NCBI GenBank assembly: GCA_035526335.1
Contig: DATLCN010000045.1
Coordinates: forward strand, 1-25,606
Length of the DNA stretch: 25,606 bases
DNA from: GCA-2861595 sp035526335
GTDB lineage: Bacteria > Actinomycetota > Acidimicrobiia > Acidimicrobiales > GCA-2861595
Reading direction: 5' to 3'
In this document: in pieces, positions 14,094 to 22,374 of the stretch
How positions within the stretch are numbered: position 1 is the first letter of the stretch
Layout of the letters: every line of letters begins with the position of its first letter
Translations under genes and position numbers: made by a program
The notes under the pieces: generated by a model
Database searches by the model: none
What the model was told of the DNA's origin: nothing
Seen by the model: only the letters and a program-made list of their open reading frames with translations

Positions 14094-15196
14094 CGAAGCC
14101 GCCACTGCGCTTCACCGTCGCAGCCACCGACGCCGCCGGCCGGGCCGCCACCGTGACGACGACGAGGGGCTCCTTCGACACGCCCTGCTTCATGCCGGTG
14201 GGGACCAGGGGAGGGGTCCGCGCCCTCGCCGCCGACGACCTCGCGGCCCTAGGCGCCGGCGTCGTTCTGGCCAACACGTACCACATGATGCTCCGTCCGG
14301 GTACGGCGGTCGTCGAGGCATTGGGAGGCGTCCACGGCTTCGCGTCCTGGCCCGGTCACGTGCTCACCGACTCCGGCGGGTTCCAGGTCTTCTCCCTCAA
14401 GCCCAAGGTGGACGACGACGGAGTCAGCTTCGCCTCCACCTACGACGGGTCTCCCCACCGCCTGACCCCCGAGGACGCGATCGCCATCCAGGAGAGGCTG
14501 GGCGCCGACATCGCCATGGTCCTCGACGTGTGCCCGCCGCTGCCGGCGCCTCCCGGTGCCATCCGCGTGGCGGTGGAGCGGACCCTCGCCTGGGCGGCCC
14601 GCTCCAGGGACGCCCGCCGGCGCCCCGACCAGGCTCTGTTCGGCATCGTCCAGGGCGGTGTGGACGCCACCGTCCGCGGCGAGAGCGCCCGCCGCACGGT
14701 GGAGATCGGGTTCGACGGGTACGCCGTGGGCGGGCTGTCGGTAGGCGAGGGGCGCCCCGAGATGTTGGACTCTCTGGCCGCCGCCGTGGCCGAGTTGCCG
14801 GCCGACGCGCCGCGCTACCTCATGGGCGTGGGCGACCCCGTCGGCCTGGTCGCGGCCATCGGCCTCGGCGTCGACATGTTCGACTGCGTGCTGCCCACCC
14901 GGCTCGCCCGTCACGGCACGGTGCTGAGCTCCGCCGGCCGCTTCCACCTCACCAATGCCGCCTTCGCCAGCGATGACGGGGCGCTCGACCCGCTCTGCTC
15001 GTGCCACGTCTGCGCCAGGTGGTCGCGTGGCTTCCTGCGCCACCTCCTGCAGATGGGCGACCCTGCCGCAGCCAGACTCCTGAGCATCCACAACGTTGCG
15101 TGGACACTGGCCCTGGTGGCCGCGGCCCGCCGTGCCGTCATCGATGGACGGCTGGCCGCCTTCCAGGCCGAGGTGGAAGCAGTGTGGCCGCTCTGA
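14090..15196 (+). CDS. tgt: tRNA-guanine transglycosylase Tgt
   Basis: A 368-residue (beta/alpha)8 enzyme that exchanges guanine 34 of GUN-anticodon tRNAs for preQ1. The catalytic residues are Asp94 in LTDSGGFQVF and the nucleophile Asp265 in MFDCVLPTR. Zinc ligands Cys303, Cys305, Cys308 and His334 (CSCHVC, then SIHN) are one residue offset from E. coli. The base-recognition segment GGLSVGEG is the bacterial type. One difference is MVLDVC where many bacteria have FDEC. The GTG start overlaps the queA stop by four bases. The following genes are yajC-secD-secF, repeating the queA-tgt-yajC-secDF order known from proteobacteria. Confidence 0.97.
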   Translation: MTKPPLRFTVAATDAAGRAATVTTTRGSFDTPCFMPVGTRGGVRALAADDLAALGAGVVLANTYHMMLRPGTAVVEALGGVHGFASWPGHVLTDSGGFQVFSLKPKVDDDGVSFASTYDGSPHRLTPEDAIAIQERLGADIAMVLDVCPPLPAPPGAIRVAVERTLAWAARSRDARRRPDQALFGIVQGGVDATVRGESARRTVEIGFDGYAVGGLSVGEGRPEMLDSLAAAVAELPADAPRYLMGVGDPVGLVAAIGLGVDMFDCVLPTRLARHGTVLSSAGRFHLTNAAFASDDGALDPLCSCHVCARWSRGFLRHLLQMGDPAAARLLSIHNVAWTLALVAAARRAVIDGRLAAFQAEVEAVWPL

Positions 15197-15211
15197 CGGG
15201 GTAGCGACTAC

Positions 15212-15217
15212 TACGCT
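15212..15217 (+). promoter_or_regulatory. Possible -10 element for yajC-secDF
   Basis: TACGCT lies 13 nt before the yajC ATG, giving a leader of only a few bases. The gap between tgt and yajC is 34 bp, so read-through from tgt is also likely. Confidence 0.35.
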
Positions 15218-15230
15218 CGTCCACCGCCCG

Positions 15231-15536
15231 ATGCAACTTCTCTTCCCCTTCGTCTTCCTGGCCCTCATGTGGGTGCTGTTGGTGCGACCCCAGCAGCAAC
15301 GGGTCCGCCAGCAGCGAGACCTCGTCGCGTCCCTCGAAATCGACGACGAGGTCGTGACGGCCGGCGGCATCCTCGGTCGGATCGTTTCCCTCACCGACGA
15401 GGAAGCCACTCTGCAGGTGGCCCCCGGAGTGAACATGCGCTTCCTCCGTGGCGCCGTCAACAGCCGGCTGACACAGGCTTCGGAGAGCGACGAGCGAGCC
15501 GAGCTGACCGACGCCGCCGGCGAGGGCACCGAATAG
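15231..15536 (+). CDS. yajC: Preprotein translocase accessory subunit YajC
   Basis: A 101-residue single-pass membrane protein of the SecDF-YajC complex. It has an N-terminal transmembrane helix (LLFPFVFLALMWVLLV) ending in the typical RPQQQR motif. The conserved cytosolic segment includes LEIDDEVVTAGGILGRIV, and a short acidic tail follows. The ATG at 15231 was chosen because it starts directly before the helix; upstream codons belong to the tgt region. The stop is immediately followed by the secD ATG. Confidence 0.93.
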   Translation: MQLLFPFVFLALMWVLLVRPQQQRVRQQRDLVASLEIDDEVVTAGGILGRIVSLTDEEATLQVAPGVNMRFLRGAVNSRLTQASESDERAELTDAAGEGTE

Positions 15537-17060
15537 ATGAGAAAGAGCCTCGTGGTCTCCCTCGTCGGGATCATCTTCGCCGCGGCTGGAGGGCTGGCCG
15601 CCACCGCGCTGGCCGGCAACTCCCCCGAGCTCGGGCTCGATCTCCAGGGCGGAGCTTCGGTGGTTCTGCGGCCCAAGAGGGCGGTCGCCACTGGCGTGCT
15701 CAACCAGTCGATCGAGATCATCCGCAACCGCGTCGACGCCCTCGGCGTGTCGGAGCCCGACATCAGCCGCCAGGGCCGGAACATCATCGTGCAGCTTCCG
15801 GGCGTCAAGAACCGTGACCGGGCGCTTCAGATCGTCGGCCAGACAGCGGAGCTGCGGTTCCGCCCGGTGCTAGGCGTTCTCCCACCTGAAGACGTGCCGC
15901 CCCCCACGACCACCACCACCAAGCCGGGCGCCACAACGACTACCAAGCCGGGCGAGACGACCACCACTGTGGCCCCCGCCACCACGGTTGCGCCGGCCGA
16001 TCCAGCCGCGCCGACGACCACGGCCGCCCCGACGACGACGACCGTGCCCGTGCCCGTGCCCCAGGGCATCAAGACCACGCCCCGGGACCAGGACAAGGCC
16101 GACGTTCCCGTCGTCCTGCCCAAGATCACCAAGGGCAAGGTGACCGAGCGGTACAGCCTCGGCCCGGCCGAGCTGACGGGTAGGGCTCTCAAGAGCGCCC
16201 GGGCGGAGTTCAGCCAGCAGCAGGGGTGGCTGGTCAACTTCTCCCTGACCTCCAAGGCCTCCAAGGACTTCGACGCCCTGGCGGCCAAGAACCTCAACAA
16301 GCAGGTCGCCATCGTGCTCGACGGAGTGGTCAAGACCGCTCCGACCATCAACGAGGCCAGCTTCGGTGGGAGGGGCCAGATCAGCGGTGATTTCAGCGAG
16401 CGGGAGGCCAAGGATCTCGCCCTGGTGCTGCGCTACGGCTCCCTGCCGGTGGAGCTCCGGCCGGAGACGGTGCAGACCGTTTCGGCCAGCCTGGGCAAGG
16501 ATTCACTGCGAGCGGGGCTGCTCGCCGGTGGCGTGGGACTCGGTCTCGTGCTGCTCTACATGATCCTGTACTACCGGGCCCTGGGGATCGTCGTCCTGCT
16601 CGGGCTGAGCGTGTCCGGCATGCTCATGTGGACGATCGTGTCCTATCTCGGAGCGCACGGCGGACTTGCCCTCAGCCTGCCCGGAGCGGTTGGGATCATC
16701 GTCTCGGTGGGCGTGACGGTGGACTCCTACGTCGTGTACTTCGAGCGTCTGAAGGACGAGATCCGCGCCGGAAAGAGCATTCGAGCGTCTGTGGACCGCG
16801 GGTTCAGCCGGGCCTACCGCACCATCCTGGCCGCTGATACCGCGTCGCTCATCGGCGCCGCCCTCCTCTACCTCCTCACCGTCGGGTCGGTCCGGGGGTT
16901 CGCCTTCTTCCTCGGGCTGTCGACGCTCCTGGACATGATCGTCGCCTACTGCTTCACCCGCCCGATGGTGATCTTGCTCGGCCGCAACCGGATATTCACC
17001 GAAGCCCGGTGGCTGGGCGTTGCGCGGGGGCTGGCCGCCGCGCCCGCGGGAGGGGCGTAG
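15537..17060 (+). CDS. secD: Protein translocase subunit SecD
   Basis: A 507-residue RND-type membrane protein that uses the proton gradient to help complete Sec-dependent export. TM1 is N-terminal. The P1 region contains the DLQGGASVVLRP motif and QTAELRFRPVL. The C-terminal half has five transmembrane segments, including the proton-path Asp396 in VTVDSYVVYFERLKDE. Between the P1 base and the remainder lies a Thr/Pro/Ala-rich insert (about residues 118-175) with runs of Thr and KPG repeats. It should lie on the outer side of the membrane and could span or contact the cell wall. The ATG start directly abuts the yajC stop, and the secF ATG directly abuts the secD stop. Confidence 0.96.
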   Translation: MRKSLVVSLVGIIFAAAGGLAATALAGNSPELGLDLQGGASVVLRPKRAVATGVLNQSIEIIRNRVDALGVSEPDISRQGRNIIVQLPGVKNRDRALQIVGQTAELRFRPVLGVLPPEDVPPPTTTTTKPGATTTTKPGETTTTVAPATTVAPADPAAPTTTAAPTTTTVPVPVPQGIKTTPRDQDKADVPVVLPKITKGKVTERYSLGPAELTGRALKSARAEFSQQQGWLVNFSLTSKASKDFDALAAKNLNKQVAIVLDGVVKTAPTINEASFGGRGQISGDFSEREAKDLALVLRYGSLPVELRPETVQTVSASLGKDSLRAGLLAGGVGLGLVLLYMILYYRALGIVVLLGLSVSGMLMWTIVSYLGAHGGLALSLPGAVGIIVSVGVTVDSYVVYFERLKDEIRAGKSIRASVDRGFSRAYRTILAADTASLIGAALLYLLTVGSVRGFAFFLGLSTLLDMIVAYCFTRPMVILLGRNRIFTEARWLGVARGLAAAPAGGA

Positions 17061-18212
17061 ATGCCCGAAGCAGGGGAGGCCGCACCGGTCCAGCGTTCGA
17101 TCTGGCACAAGCTGTACCACGGCGAGACGACGTTCGAGTTCATCGGCCGGAAGCGGACATGGTTCATCCTCTCCTTCGTCGTCATCGTGATCGGCGCGGG
17201 TTCACTAGCGACCAGGCACCTGAACTTCGGTATCGACTTCGAGGGCGGCACGGCCTGGGAGGTCAAGGCGCCCGGCGTGTCGGTCAAGGAGGCACGGTCG
17301 GCGATGCGTCCAGTAGGGCAGGGCAACGCCAAGATCCAGGTGCTGGGGGGCAAGACCCTTCGGGTCCAGGGGGACGTGGCCGGCTCCGACGAGAAGCGGG
17401 CCAAGGACCGCGACGAGGTGAGCGCGGCGCTGGCGAAACTGGCAGGGACCACGCCGAACCAGGTGAGCGTCAACGAGGTGGGCCCGTCATGGGGGGGAGA
17501 GGTGACCAAAAAGGCGGAGCGGGCCCTCGTCTTCTTCTTCATCGCCATCACGCTGTACATCACTCTTCGCTTCGAATGGAAGATGGCGATCGCCGCGCTG
17601 GCCGCCGTGGTGCACGACATCGCCGTCACGGTCGGGATCTACTCGCTGTCCGGGTTCGAGGTCACCCCCGCCACCGTGATCGCCTTTCTCACCATTCTCG
17701 GCTACTCGCTGTACGACACGATCGTCGTGTTCGACAAGGTGGAGGAGAACACCCGCGGGCTCGCCGCGTCCGGCCGCCTCACCTACGGCGACACCGTGAA
17801 CCTGTCGATGAACCAGGTGCTGATGAGATCGATCAACACGTCGCTGGTTGCCATCCTGCCCATCCTGTCGGTGCTCGTGATCGGCAGCTTCGTCCTCGGC
17901 GCGACCACGCTGGAGGACTTCGGCCTGGCCCTGCTCATCGGTCTGCTCACCGGTGCCTACTCCTCCATCTTCATCGCCGCTCCGATCCTGGCGATGCTGA
18001 AGGAGCGTGAGCCGCGTTACGCGGCGATCAAGCAACGGGTGCTGGCCCGCGGGCCTGTCGGTCCTCTCACCCCCGCGGCGGCCGCCGGCGCCCGTGCCGG
18101 GATGGCCACGTCCGACGGCGGCAGCGGGCCGGCCGGTGATGCCCGTCCTGGGCCCCACCCCACCGCGTCACGCCCGCCGCCGCGCCCCCGGAAGAAGGGT
18201 AAGCGCCGCTAG
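17061..18212 (+). CDS. secF: Protein translocase subunit SecF
   Basis: A 383-residue partner of SecD with the same half-RND fold. It has a cytosolic N-terminus, TM1 (WFILSFVVIVIGAG), and a periplasmic-type domain with FGIDFEGGTAWEV. Five further helices follow, including the conserved Asp219 in SLYDTIVVFDKVEENTR. The last ~50 residues are Ala/Gly/Pro-rich and end in a basic run (PRKKGKRR), a cytosolic tail seen in several actinobacterial SecF proteins. The ATG follows the secD TAG without a gap, so the two are strictly co-translated. Confidence 0.96.
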   Translation: MPEAGEAAPVQRSIWHKLYHGETTFEFIGRKRTWFILSFVVIVIGAGSLATRHLNFGIDFEGGTAWEVKAPGVSVKEARSAMRPVGQGNAKIQVLGGKTLRVQGDVAGSDEKRAKDRDEVSAALAKLAGTTPNQVSVNEVGPSWGGEVTKKAERALVFFFIAITLYITLRFEWKMAIAALAAVVHDIAVTVGIYSLSGFEVTPATVIAFLTILGYSLYDTIVVFDKVEENTRGLAASGRLTYGDTVNLSMNQVLMRSINTSLVAILPILSVLVIGSFVLGATTLEDFGLALLIGLLTGAYSSIFIAAPILAMLKEREPRYAAIKQRVLARGPVGPLTPAAAAGARAGMATSDGGSGPAGDARPGPHPTASRPPPRPRKKGKRR

Positions 18213-18218
18213 CAGCAG

Positions 18219-18224
18219 TATCCT
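18219..18224 (+). promoter_or_regulatory. -10 element for apt
   Basis: TATCCT (TANNNT) sits in the 20-bp gap after secF and ends 8 nt before the apt ATG. A separate, leaderless apt-relA transcript is therefore possible in addition to read-through from secDF. Confidence 0.45.
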
Positions 18225-18232
18225 GGGCCGCC

Positions 18233-18763
18233 ATGGTGGTCGACACGGGGTGGCTCACGGAGCACATCCGGGACGTGCCCGACTTCCCACTGGCCGGTGT
18301 GATGTTCAAGGACATCACGCCCCTGCTGGGCGACGGCGAGGCCCTGAAGTTCGTGGTCGACACCATGGCCGACCACTTTGCCGGTCTGGGGGTCGAGAAG
18401 GTGCTCGGGATCGAGGCCCGGGGATTCATCGTGGCCGCTCCCGTGGCGTACCGGCTCGGCGCCGGGTTCGTGCCCGTGCGCAAGGCAGGCAAGCTGCCGT
18501 GGCGGGTGGAGACCGAGGAGTACGCCCTCGAGTACGGCACCGACAGGCTCCAGATCCACGCCGACGCTCTTCGGCCCGGTGAGCGCGTCCTGGTCATCGA
18601 CGACGTGCTCGCCACCGGCGGCACCGCCTCCGCCTGTGCCCGCCTGGTCGAGAAGCTCGGAGCCAAGGTTGCCGGCCTGGGGTTCGTCATCGAGCTCGAG
18701 TTCCTGAACGGCCGCTCCCGCGTCGAGGCCTACGACGCGATGGCGCTGCTGACGTACGGGTAG
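18233..18763 (+). CDS. apt: Adenine phosphoribosyltransferase
   Basis: A 176-residue purine-salvage enzyme that converts adenine and PRPP to AMP. The PRPP-binding loop VLVIDDVLATGGTASA and the adenine-pocket segments DFPLAGVMFKDITPLL and GIEARGFIVAAPVAYRLG are canonical. FVPVRKAGKLPW is the flexible loop region. The ATG lies 8 nt after a TATCCT -10. The gene lies between secF and relA, as in mycobacteria and many actinobacteria. The relA TTG starts 3 bp after its stop. Confidence 0.96.
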   Translation: MVVDTGWLTEHIRDVPDFPLAGVMFKDITPLLGDGEALKFVVDTMADHFAGLGVEKVLGIEARGFIVAAPVAYRLGAGFVPVRKAGKLPWRVETEEYALEYGTDRLQIHADALRPGERVLVIDDVLATGGTASACARLVEKLGAKVAGLGFVIELEFLNGRSRVEAYDAMALLTYG

Positions 18764-18766
18764 CGA

Positions 18767-20983
18767 TTGCCCACGGTCGACCGCCCCCGAGTCCGTCCCT
18801 GGCGACGCCAGCAGCCCCAGGCACCGGGGGTGCTGACCCCGTTGCTGAACGCCTACAGGGAGCGCCACCCGAAGGGCGACGTGACCCTCGTGGAGCAGGC
18901 CTATGCCGTGGCCGAGGCCGCGCACCGCACCCAGGTCCGCCACTCGGGGGAGGCCTATATCTCCCACCCGCTGGCTGTGGCCACCATCGTCGCCGAGCTG
19001 GGCCGGGATGACGTCACCATCGCCGCCGCTCTACTCCACGACGCCGTGGAGGACACGGCCGTCAGCCTGGAGGACGTGACGCGGGACTTCGGGCCGGTGG
19101 TGGCGGCGATCGTCGACGGTGTCACCAAGCTCGACCGTGTCCACTTCGAGTCCCGGGAGGCCCAGCAGGCGGCCTCCATGCGCAAGATGCTCATGGCCAT
19201 GGCCCAGGACTGGCGGGTCCTGGTTATCAAGCTGGCCGACCGCCTCCACAACATGCGGACCATCGCCGCCATGCCCGACTGGAAGCAGAAGCGCACGGCG
19301 GAGGAGACCCTTCACATCTACGCGCCGCTGGCCCACCGGCTGGGCATCCAGGAGATCAAGTGGCAGCTGGAGGACCTCGCGTTCGCCACCCTTCAGCCCA
19401 AGCAGTACGCCGAGATCGAGCAGATGGTGGCGGTGCGGGCGCCCGAGCGCGACATCTACCTGGCCCAGGTGGTCGAGCAGGTCGAGGGTCGCCTGGCCGA
19501 GCTGCGGATCGACGGCGAGGTCACCGGGCGGCCGAAGCCGCTTTGGTCCATCTACGAGAAGATGGTCGTCAAGGGAAAGGAGTTCGACGACATCTTCGAC
19601 CTGGTGGGCATCCGGGTCCTGGTCGACTCCGTCAAGGACTGCTACGCCGCCCTCGGGTCCATTCACGCCACGTGGAAGCCGGTGCAGGGCCGGTTCAAGG
19701 ACTACATCGCCATGCCCAAGTTCAACCTCTACCAGTCGTTGCACACCACGGTGGTGGGCCCCCAGGGCAAACCGCTGGAGGTGCAGATCCGGACCCGGGA
19801 GATGCACGACCGGGCCGAGTACGGCATCGCCGCCCACTGGGGCTACAAGGAGAACGCACCCTCCACCGACGTGGCCTGGCTCAACCGCATCGTGGACTGG
19901 CAGCAGGACACGGCGGATCCGGCGGAGTTCTTCAAGACCCTGAAGCTGGACCTCGAGCAGGACGAGGTCTTCGTCTTCACCCCGAAGGGCGACGTGGTGA
20001 CCCTTCCGATGGGCGCCACGCCCATCGACTTCGCCTACTCGATCCACACCGAGGTGGGCCACCGGTGCATCGGCGCCCGGGTCAACGGCCGTCTCTCCCC
20101 GCTGGACTCCCAGGTCAAGTCGGGCGACACCGTGGAGGTCTTCACCTCCAAGGTGCCGAGTGCCGGCCCGTCACGGGACTGGCTCAAGCTCGTGGTCACC
20201 CCCCGGGCCCGCAACAAGATCCGCCAGTGGTTCTCGCGGGAGCGCCGGGAGGACGCCATCGAGAACGGGCGGGAGGACCTGGGCAAGGCGCTGCGCAAGG
20301 AGGGCCTGCCGGTCCAGAAGCTGGCCTCGTCGTCGGTGCTCTCGAAGATGGCCGTCACCATGAACTACGCCGACCTCGAGGCGCTGCACGCGGCCATCGG
20401 CGAGGGTCACGTTTCGGCCCGCTCGGTGGCCCAGCGGGTGGCGCGGGAGATGCGGGGCGGCGACGCCGAGGAGCAACTTCCCTCGACCGCCCGCCAGCCC
20501 CGCAGGCCGAGCGCCCGCCAGTCGGTCGGGGTCCACGTCGAGGGGCTCGACGACCTGATGGTACGCCTCTCCCGCTGCTGCACTCCGGTACCCGGCGACG
20601 AGATCATCGGCTTCGTGACGCGGGGGAGGGGAGTCTCGGTACACCGCGCCGACTGCGCCAATGCCCTGTCGCTGTCGGCCGATCACACCGACCGGCTCAT
20701 CGAGGTCGAATGGGACCGGGAGCGGGCCGGCGTCTTCGTGGCCGCCATCGAGGTGAAGGCCCTGGACCGCTCGCGGCTGCTGGCCGACGTGGCCAGGCTG
20801 CTGGCCGAGCACCATCTCAACATCCTGGCCAGCTCGACCCACACCGCCTCCGACCGCGTCAGCACGATGCGCTTCGACTTCGAGCTGGCCGATCCGGCCC
20901 ACCTCGACTCCCTGCTGACCTCGATCAAGCGCCTCGACAGCGTCTACGACGCCTACCGGATCCTGCCCGGCCGGGCCACCTGA
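18767..20983 (+). CDS. relA: Bifunctional (p)ppGpp synthetase/hydrolase RelA/SpoT (Rel)
   Basis: A 738-residue long-form Rel protein that makes and degrades (p)ppGpp in the stringent response. Domains in order: an HD hydrolase domain with metal and catalytic motifs intact (RHSGEAYISHPLAVA, LLHDAVEDT, KLADRLHNMRT); a synthetase domain (GRPKPLWSIYEKM, FDDIFDLVGIRVLV, YQSLHTTVVG, EVQIRTREMH); a TGS domain (VFVFTPKGDVVTLPMGATP); a helical and zinc-finger region (RCCTPVPGDEI, then HRADCAN); and a C-terminal ACT domain. The intact HD motifs support a bifunctional enzyme. The start is a TTG at 18767, 3 bp after the apt stop. It is probably translationally coupled to apt, since no strong ribosome site is seen. 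Confidence 0.96.
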   Translation: MPTVDRPRVRPWRRQQPQAPGVLTPLLNAYRERHPKGDVTLVEQAYAVAEAAHRTQVRHSGEAYISHPLAVATIVAELGRDDVTIAAALLHDAVEDTAVSLEDVTRDFGPVVAAIVDGVTKLDRVHFESREAQQAASMRKMLMAMAQDWRVLVIKLADRLHNMRTIAAMPDWKQKRTAEETLHIYAPLAHRLGIQEIKWQLEDLAFATLQPKQYAEIEQMVAVRAPERDIYLAQVVEQVEGRLAELRIDGEVTGRPKPLWSIYEKMVVKGKEFDDIFDLVGIRVLVDSVKDCYAALGSIHATWKPVQGRFKDYIAMPKFNLYQSLHTTVVGPQGKPLEVQIRTREMHDRAEYGIAAHWGYKENAPSTDVAWLNRIVDWQQDTADPAEFFKTLKLDLEQDEVFVFTPKGDVVTLPMGATPIDFAYSIHTEVGHRCIGARVNGRLSPLDSQVKSGDTVEVFTSKVPSAGPSRDWLKLVVTPRARNKIRQWFSRERREDAIENGREDLGKALRKEGLPVQKLASSSVLSKMAVTMNYADLEALHAAIGEGHVSARSVAQRVAREMRGGDAEEQLPSTARQPRRPSARQSVGVHVEGLDDLMVRLSRCCTPVPGDEIIGFVTRGRGVSVHRADCANALSLSADHTDRLIEVEWDRERAGVFVAAIEVKALDRSRLLADVARLLAEHHLNILASSTHTASDRVSTMRFDFELADPAHLDSLLTSIKRLDSVYDAYRILPGRAT

Positions 20984-21084
20984 CGCGCCCGCCGCCGCGG
21001 GGGAGCCGGCCTCGTCCCGGACCACCTGGATGCCGGCCTGGGTGAAGCCGCGGCGCCGGCAGAGGGCCCCGGAACCCCCGGCGG

Positions 21085-21090
21085 TAGGGT
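21085..21090 (+). promoter_or_regulatory. -10 element for hisS
   Basis: TAGGGT (TANNNT) ends 6 nt before the hisS GTG, consistent with a leaderless hisS-aspS transcript. The rest of the 113-bp gap after relA contains no T-box or other element that I can recognise. Confidence 0.5.
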
Positions 21091-21096
21091 GCCCGA

Positions 21097-22374
21097 GTGC
21101 CACAGTTCCAGGCGCCGCCCGGCACGTTCGACGTGCTCCCGCCCGCCTCGGCCCGGTACCAGGCGCTGGTCGCGCGATTCGCCGCGCACGTGGAAGGGGC
21201 CGGCTACGGCCTCGTGATGACCCCGATGTTCGAGGACGTGGGCGTCTTCGAACGGGTGGGCGAAGCCACCGACGTGGTCAGCAAGGAGATGTACGACTTC
21301 CGGGACAAGGGTGACCGTCACCTCGCCCTCCGTCCCGAGGGAACCGCCTCCGTCGTGCGGGCCTTCGTCCAGCACCACCCGCTGACGCCGTGGAAGGCGT
21401 GGTACATGGCGCCCAACTTCCGCCAGGACCGCCCCCAGAAGGGCCGCTACCGCCAGCACCACCAGGTGGGCGTGGAGGCCATCGGCACCGACGACCCCGA
21501 TCTCGACGCTGAGGTCGTGGCCCTCGCCTGGCGCTTCTACGCCACCCTAGGCCTCACCGGCGTGGAGCTCAGGCTCAACTCCATGGGCGACGAGCAGTGC
21601 ATGCCCGCCTACCGCCGGATCCTCGTCGAGCACCTCGCCGCCAAGGCCGGCGCCGGCGGCCTCTGTGACGAGCACCGACCCGTCGACCGCTACAGCAGGA
21701 ACCCGCTGCGCGTGCTCGACTGCAAGAAGGAACCTTGCCGTGAGGCGACCGTAGACGCGCCTGGCACGGCCGACTACCTCTGCCCGCGCTGCATGTCCCA
21801 TTTCGGGCGCGTCCGGGCCGGCCTCGATTCCCTGGGTGTCGCCTACACGCTCGACTTCCGCCTGGTTCGGGGCTTCGACTACTACACCCGCACCGCCTTC
21901 GAGTTCGTGCCCACCCGCCCCGATGCCACCCAGAACGCCATCGGCGGGGGAGGTCGCTACGACGGGCTGGCCGAGGCGCTCGGTGGCGCCAGCGCCCCCG
22001 GGATCGGGTTCGGCCTCGGCATCGAGCGCATCCTGATCGCCTGCGACGCCGAGGGCGTCTTCCCCGCCCCCACCCACAGCCCCGAGCTCGGAGTCTTCGT
22101 GATCGACACCACCGGCGGCGAGGCGGCCCGCGACCTCAGCTTCGACCTGCGGGCCGCCGGCATCGCCGCCGACCGCGCCTTCGACAACCGCTCCTGGAAA
22201 GCCCAGATGAAACAGGCCCAGAGATCGGGGGCCCGCCTCGCCCTGGTCGTCGAACCCGACGGCGTCACCATCCGCACCCTCCAGGAGAAGGGCGAAGCCG
22301 AGGCCACCGACCGGGAGCACGCCGTAGAGCGCGTCCGCTCGCGGCTGGCCGCCCCGCAGCCGGCGGCCCGATGA
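21097..22374 (+). CDS. hisS: Histidyl-tRNA synthetase
   Basis: A 425-residue class II aminoacyl-tRNA synthetase. The N-terminus has the usual QFQAPPGTFDVLP. Motif 2 is in MAPNFRQDRPQKGRYRQHHQ, with Asp in the 'FR.E' position where Glu is more usual. The HisRS-specific signature is LVRGFDYYTRTAFE, motif 3 includes GIGFGLGIERI, and a C-terminal anticodon-binding domain follows. A Cys-containing insert (CKKEPC, then CPRC) resembles a zinc-knuckle-like loop. The GTG at 21097 lies 6 nt after a TAGGGT -10. The stop overlaps the aspS ATG (ATGA). Confidence 0.96.
   Translation: MPQFQAPPGTFDVLPPASARYQALVARFAAHVEGAGYGLVMTPMFEDVGVFERVGEATDVVSKEMYDFRDKGDRHLALRPEGTASVVRAFVQHHPLTPWKAWYMAPNFRQDRPQKGRYRQHHQVGVEAIGTDDPDLDAEVVALAWRFYATLGLTGVELRLNSMGDEQCMPAYRRILVEHLAAKAGAGGLCDEHRPVDRYSRNPLRVLDCKKEPCREATVDAPGTADYLCPRCMSHFGRVRAGLDSLGVAYTLDFRLVRGFDYYTRTAFEFVPTRPDATQNAIGGGGRYDGLAEALGGASAPGIGFGLGIERILIACDAEGVFPAPTHSPELGVFVIDTTGGEAARDLSFDLRAAGIAADRAFDNRSWKAQMKQAQRSGARLALVVEPDGVTIRTLQEKGEAEATDREHAVERVRSRLAAPQPAAR

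Noticed and set aside
15888..16064. Simple-sequence DNA repeat as a mobile or regulatory element
   Set aside because: It keeps frame with secD and encodes a Thr/Pro linker, so it is part of the protein.
20984..21096. T-box or other tRNA-sensing leader before hisS
   Set aside because: The gap has no T-box sequence or specifier stem, and the -10 spacing predicts almost no leader.
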